From positions 1 through 8,810 of the forward strand of contig JAWLHS010000092.1 in the NCBI GenBank assembly GCA_041690235.1: a stretch of 8,810 nt of DNA, in the 5' to 3' direction. A program made the translations under genes and the position numbers. The DNA is from SLSG01 sp041690235 (GTDB lineage Bacteria; Bacteroidota; Bacteroidia; Bacteroidales; UBA7960). The first letter of the stretch is position 1. Each line of letters opens with the position of its first letter. Under the pieces are notes generated by a model. That model worked only from the letters and a program-made list of their open reading frames with translations. It ran no database searches and was not told where the DNA came from. Of the stretch, positions 6,842 to 8,810 are shown piece by piece.

Positions 6842-6962
6842 ACGCCCACCCTTCGGCTGCCCCTCGCCTTTATCCCAACAAGTGCCTCCTTTCGGCTGCC
6901 ACTCGCCCTGTCCCGGTGAGCACGCCCACCCTTCGGCTGCCACTCACCCTATCCCGGTGAGC
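6842..6962. repeat. Three tandem ~40-bp repeats built around TTCGGCTGCC
   Basis: TTCGGCTGCC recurs at 6852-6861, 6891-6900 and 6932-6941, spaced 39 and 41 bp. Units 1 and 3 share an identical 20-bp start (6842-6861 and 6922-6941). Units 2 and 3 match at 29 of 31 bases from that core to their ends (6891-6921 and 6932-6962), finishing CCCGGTGAGC. The first unit has a diverged end. The array starts 4 bp after the kinase stop codon, so it may lie in the kinase mRNA 3' end. I do not recognise the family. Confidence 0.88.
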
Positions 6963-7008
6963 GCGCCTCAAATTTTCTTCGAAAATATATGCGCTCACCG
7001 GGACAGGG
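6947..7008. repeat. Long inverted repeat: third repeat unit plus its inverted copy
   Basis: Bases 6947-6964 pair with 6991-7008 at 17 of 18 positions; the inner 12 pairs, CCCGGTGAGCGC with GCGCTCACCGGG, are perfect. The 26-nt loop itself contains a perfect small hairpin, ATTTTC (6972-6977) with GAAAAT (6981-6986). The right arm continues to about 7020 as an inverted copy of the repeat unit: 6993-7020 matches the reverse complement of 6894-6921 at 24 of 28 bases. As RNA this would be a very stable stem that could stop or protect the kinase transcript, although no T-run follows. As DNA it resembles a small palindromic repeat element. Confidence 0.85.
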
Positions 7009-7014
7009 CTTCGG

Positions 7015-7081
7015 GCAGCCTGGTACCTCGGGTGGCCAGGGACCGAGCCCACACAGAGACCTCGTGCAGCCCGGGACCTCG
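7015..7081. repeat. 16-bp direct repeat (7015-7030, 7066-7081)
   Basis: GCAGCCTGGTACCTCG at 7015-7030 recurs as GCAGCCCGGGACCTCG at 7066-7081, with 14 of 16 bases identical and a start-to-start distance of 51 bp. The intervening DNA contains further diverged pieces such as GGGACCGAGCCC. This appears to be a second, more decayed repeat type abutting the ~40-bp array. Confidence 0.6.
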
Positions 7082-7090
7082 CCCAGCCGC

Positions 7091-7127
7091 AAAAAAAACC
7101 GCGGCAAGGTCAAAACCCTGCCGCGGT
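7091..7127 (-). terminator. Intrinsic (Rho-independent) terminator of the tldD-tldE operon
   Basis: Read on the minus strand, ACCGCGGCA (7119-7127) pairs perfectly with TGCCGCGGT (7098-7106). After one mismatch there are two more G-C pairs, closing a 6-nt loop (7110-7115). The stem is followed directly by eight T residues (7091-7098 on the plus strand are all A). It begins 39 bp after the tldE stop codon. There is no T-run on the plus-strand side, so it works in one direction only. Confidence 0.88.
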
Positions 7128-7166
7128 GATAGTTTCCAAATTTATATAATAAGGCGCCGCTGGTTT

Positions 7167-8501
7167 TTAAGCGCCGCCAATCTGCATTTCCCTGATCCGA
7201 ATGGTCGGGGAGGTAAATGAGAGGGTCATATCCAAATCATTGCCTACCATATCGATGCCATTGAGGATGGCGTCGGCGCTGCCTGCGATGGTCAGGCCTT
7301 TCACCGGGTGGACAATTTTCCCGTTTTCGATCCAAAAGCCCGTGGCGCCACCGCTGAAGTTGCCGTTCACCGGGTTAATGCCATAGCCGGTTACCCCTTT
7401 AAGAAGCAATCCCCGCCTGGTATTGGCGATGATCTCTTCCGGGCTGTAATTGCCGGCTTCTACCCAAAGGTTGTGGGTGCCGATGCCCGGCAGGCCCGTA
7501 AACCCACCGCGTGAGGCATGGCCGGTACTTTCAACACCGGCCCTTTTGGCCACCTGGGTATTATAAATAAAGCTACGGAGGATGCCATTCTCCACCAGCA
7601 CCGTACGAGCGGTCGGAACCCCTTCCCCGTCGAATGGCGTACTGCTCATTCCCCCCGGGCGGGTGCCATCGTCGATAATGGTCAGCAGATCAGAGGCAAA
7701 CCGCTGATCCAGGCTGTTGCGCAGGAAACTGGCCCCTTGCAGCACCCGTTCGCCATTGATGGCGGCAATGATGCCTCCCAGGAGGGAGCGTCCCACCGCA
7801 GGGTCAAAGATCACTGCGGCACGCTGGGTACCAATCATTCGCGGGTCGAGCATTTCCCAGGCCTTTTCTGCGGCCTTTGAGGCAATCACCTCCAGGTCCT
7901 CCAAGTCTTTAAAGAACCTACGGGAGCTGTACTCCCCTCCCGTATTCCGCTCTTCCCCTTTTTCTGCCACCACACTCACGCCAACGGAGCAGGCCGACTG
8001 CTTGCGGCTTTTCAGCACCCCGTTCGAGTTGCCGATAAACACCTCCGACTCCCCTTCGCCGAAGGAGGCACCCGAGCTGTGGGTAATGCGGGGATCCCGC
8101 ATGGCCAGGGATTCCACCTCCAGGGCCATATTGATCTTGGAGTCCATCGGCACCTCCACAATGCCGGGGTCGTACATCCCCTCAATGTCGTTGTGCGGCC
8201 GGTTTGCCGGGAGCACATTGTTCTCGTCCGGACTGGTCAGCTTGGCAAAGGCAATCGCCCGGCTGATGGTATCGTCCAGCGCCTTATCGTCGAAATCATT
8301 GCAATGGCTGAAACCCATTTTGCCATCCACGAAGACCCGGAAACCAACACCCCTTGAGGCCGCTTCCTGTACCGTTTCGATGTCAGAATTGCGCACCCTG
8401 ATCGAAAGGTTCCTGCTGGTTTGAAGAAACACCTCGGCCGCATCGGCACCCAGGCGCAAGCTTCTGTTAACCAATTTTTCTGTAAGATCTATATAGTTCA
8501 T
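7167..8501 (-). CDS. pmbA: TldE/PmbA-family subunit of the TldD/TldE metalloprotease
   Basis: TldE (PmbA) is the non-catalytic partner of TldD. In E. coli the heterodimer degrades unfolded peptides, processes microcin B17 and helps degrade CcdA antitoxin. The 444-residue length fits the family. The N-terminal domain includes an AAEVFLQTSRNLSIRVRNS segment (21-39) and GVGFRVFVDGKMGFS (51-65). The C-terminal barrel has TARTVLVENGILRSFIYNT (297-315), GFTGLPGIGTHNLWVEAGN (333-351), NPVNGNFSGGATGFWIENGK (376-395) and a C-terminal IRIREMQIGGA. Where TldD carries HExxxH, this protein reads GRSLLGGIIAAINGERV (236-252), with no histidine, which identifies it as the TldE-type subunit. The ATG at 8499-8501 follows an A-rich leader without a Shine-Dalgarno sequence, 24 bp after the tldD stop, so the pair is probably co-transcribed. 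A strong terminator follows. The protein is presumably cytoplasmic. Confidence 0.94.
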   Translation of the reverse strand: MNYIDLTEKLVNRSLRLGADAAEVFLQTSRNLSIRVRNSDIETVQEAASRGVGFRVFVDGKMGFSHCNDFDDKALDDTISRAIAFAKLTSPDENNVLPANRPHNDIEGMYDPGIVEVPMDSKINMALEVESLAMRDPRITHSSGASFGEGESEVFIGNSNGVLKSRKQSACSVGVSVVAEKGEERNTGGEYSSRRFFKDLEDLEVIASKAAEKAWEMLDPRMIGTQRAAVIFDPAVGRSLLGGIIAAINGERVLQGASFLRNSLDQRFASDLLTIIDDGTRPGGMSSTPFDGEGVPTARTVLVENGILRSFIYNTQVAKRAGVESTGHASRGGFTGLPGIGTHNLWVEAGNYSPEEIIANTRRGLLLKGVTGYGINPVNGNFSGGATGFWIENGKIVHPVKGLTIAGSADAILNGIDMVGNDLDMTLSFTSPTIRIREMQIGGA

Positions 8502-8525
8502 TGTTGTCTTTTTTACTGTTCCACA

Positions 8526-8810
8526 TTAGCCGCGGCTTCCGCCCACGTTGATACCTCTTATTCGCACGGTAGGTTGTCCGGCGGTAACCTCAGCCATCTG
8601 CCCTTTTCCACAGATTCCGGGTCCGAATGCCAGGTCGTCGCCCACGGCATCGATGTTGGAGATTACCTCCAGGCAGGATCCGATCAGGGTGGCCCCTTTA
8701 ATCGGGCGCGTTTTCTTACCGTCCTCAATCAGGTAGGCCTCCCGGCAGGTGAAGTTAAACATCCCCGTCACCGAATTCACGCTGCCGCCGCTAAGGCTCT
8801 GCACGTAAAT
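8526..8810 (-). CDS. tldD: TldD metalloprotease catalytic subunit, C-terminal 94 residues (partial)
   Basis: The gene enters from the right edge and ends with TAG at 8526-8528; only the last 94 codons are present. The piece contains SLSGGSVNSVTGMFNFTCREAY-type barrel sequence and GATLIGSCLEVISNIDAVGDDL. The TldD hallmark GICGKGQ follows, then QPTVRIRGINVGG at the end. In the known TldD structure the cysteine of this CGK motif is a zinc ligand together with the two histidines of HExxxH, so the part visible here fits the catalytic subunit. The HExxxH itself lies outside the window. The gene is upstream of tldE in the same direction with a 24-bp gap, the order expected for an operon. Confidence 0.92.
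   Translation of the reverse strand: MYVQSLSGGSVNSVTGMFNFTCREAYLIEDGKKTRPIKGATLIGSCLEVISNIDAVGDDLAFGPGICGKGQMAEVTAGQPTVRIRGINVGGSRG

Larger units (their letters stand above)
6839..7166. other. Repeat-rich spacer between convergent kinase and tldE genes
   Basis: This 328-bp spacer lies between two convergent genes. It holds three tandem ~40-bp repeats (6842-6962), a long inverted repeat (6947-7008), a 16-bp direct repeat (7015-7030 and 7066-7081) and the tldE terminator (7091-7127). Short open frames cross it on both strands, but their peptides simply mirror the repeat unit. I see no gene. A T-run terminator for the kinase on the plus strand is not visible. Confidence 0.7.

Noticed and set aside
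6842..6962. CRISPR array
   Set aside because: The ~40-bp units abut without unique spacers, there are only three, and no cas gene is present.
6882..7220. 112-codon plus-strand frame in the repeat-rich spacer
   Set aside because: The peptide repeats with the DNA repeat unit, runs through the tldE terminator, and overlaps the 3' end of tldE on the other strand.
7717..8424. 235-codon plus-strand frame opposite tldE
   Set aside because: It lies wholly within the clearly coding tldE gene on the other strand and has the serine/arginine/proline-rich make-up typical of a shadow frame.

Overview
The window looks like ordinary chromosomal DNA from a free-living member of the Bacteroidota. This is inferred from three things: candidate promoters of the Bacteroidota type (TTTG, about 19 nt, TAnnTTTG), mostly weak or absent Shine-Dalgarno sequences, and the general look of the RadA, LplA and TldD/TldE proteins. 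No 16S or other taxonomic marker is present, so the assignment is moderate at best. The coding DNA is fairly GC-rich and the spacers are more AT-rich.

Layout from left to right: (1) 1-102, the tail of an unrecognised protein entering from the left. (2) 209-1078 (+), a YfcH/TIGR01777-type nucleotide-sugar-epimerase-like SDR protein. (3) 1098-2477 (-), the DNA repair protein RadA, convergent with the previous gene and only 19 bp from it. (4) 2478-2837, a 360-bp spacer with a radA promoter candidate, two inverted repeats and a tandem 24-bp repeat. (5) 2838-3818 (+), lipoate-protein ligase A. (6) 3819-4021, a short spacer. (7) 4022-6838 (+), a large hybrid sensor histidine kinase with a polytopic membrane N-terminus, a Cache-like extracytoplasmic sensor, a kinase core and a C-terminal receiver. 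(8) 6839-7166, a spacer dense in repeats: three tandem ~40-bp units, an inverted copy forming a long stem, a further direct repeat, and an intrinsic terminator serving the minus strand. (9) 7167-8501 (-) and 8526-8810 (-, cut by the window edge), a tldE (pmbA)-tldD operon encoding the two subunits of the TldD/TldE metalloprotease.

The genes are mostly unrelated housekeeping functions: recombination repair, lipoate attachment to 2-oxoacid dehydrogenase or glycine cleavage proteins, and peptide proteolysis. The only real functional unit is the TldD/TldE pair, in which the retained cysteine of TldD and the missing HExxxH of TldE fit a catalytic and a non-catalytic subunit. The hybrid kinase is an orphan: no response regulator, HPt protein or obvious target gene lies beside it.

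I do not see a new defence, mobile or biosynthetic system. The least explained sequences are the repeat cluster at 6842-7090, the tandem 24-bp repeat before lplA, and the internally repeated membrane module of the kinase.
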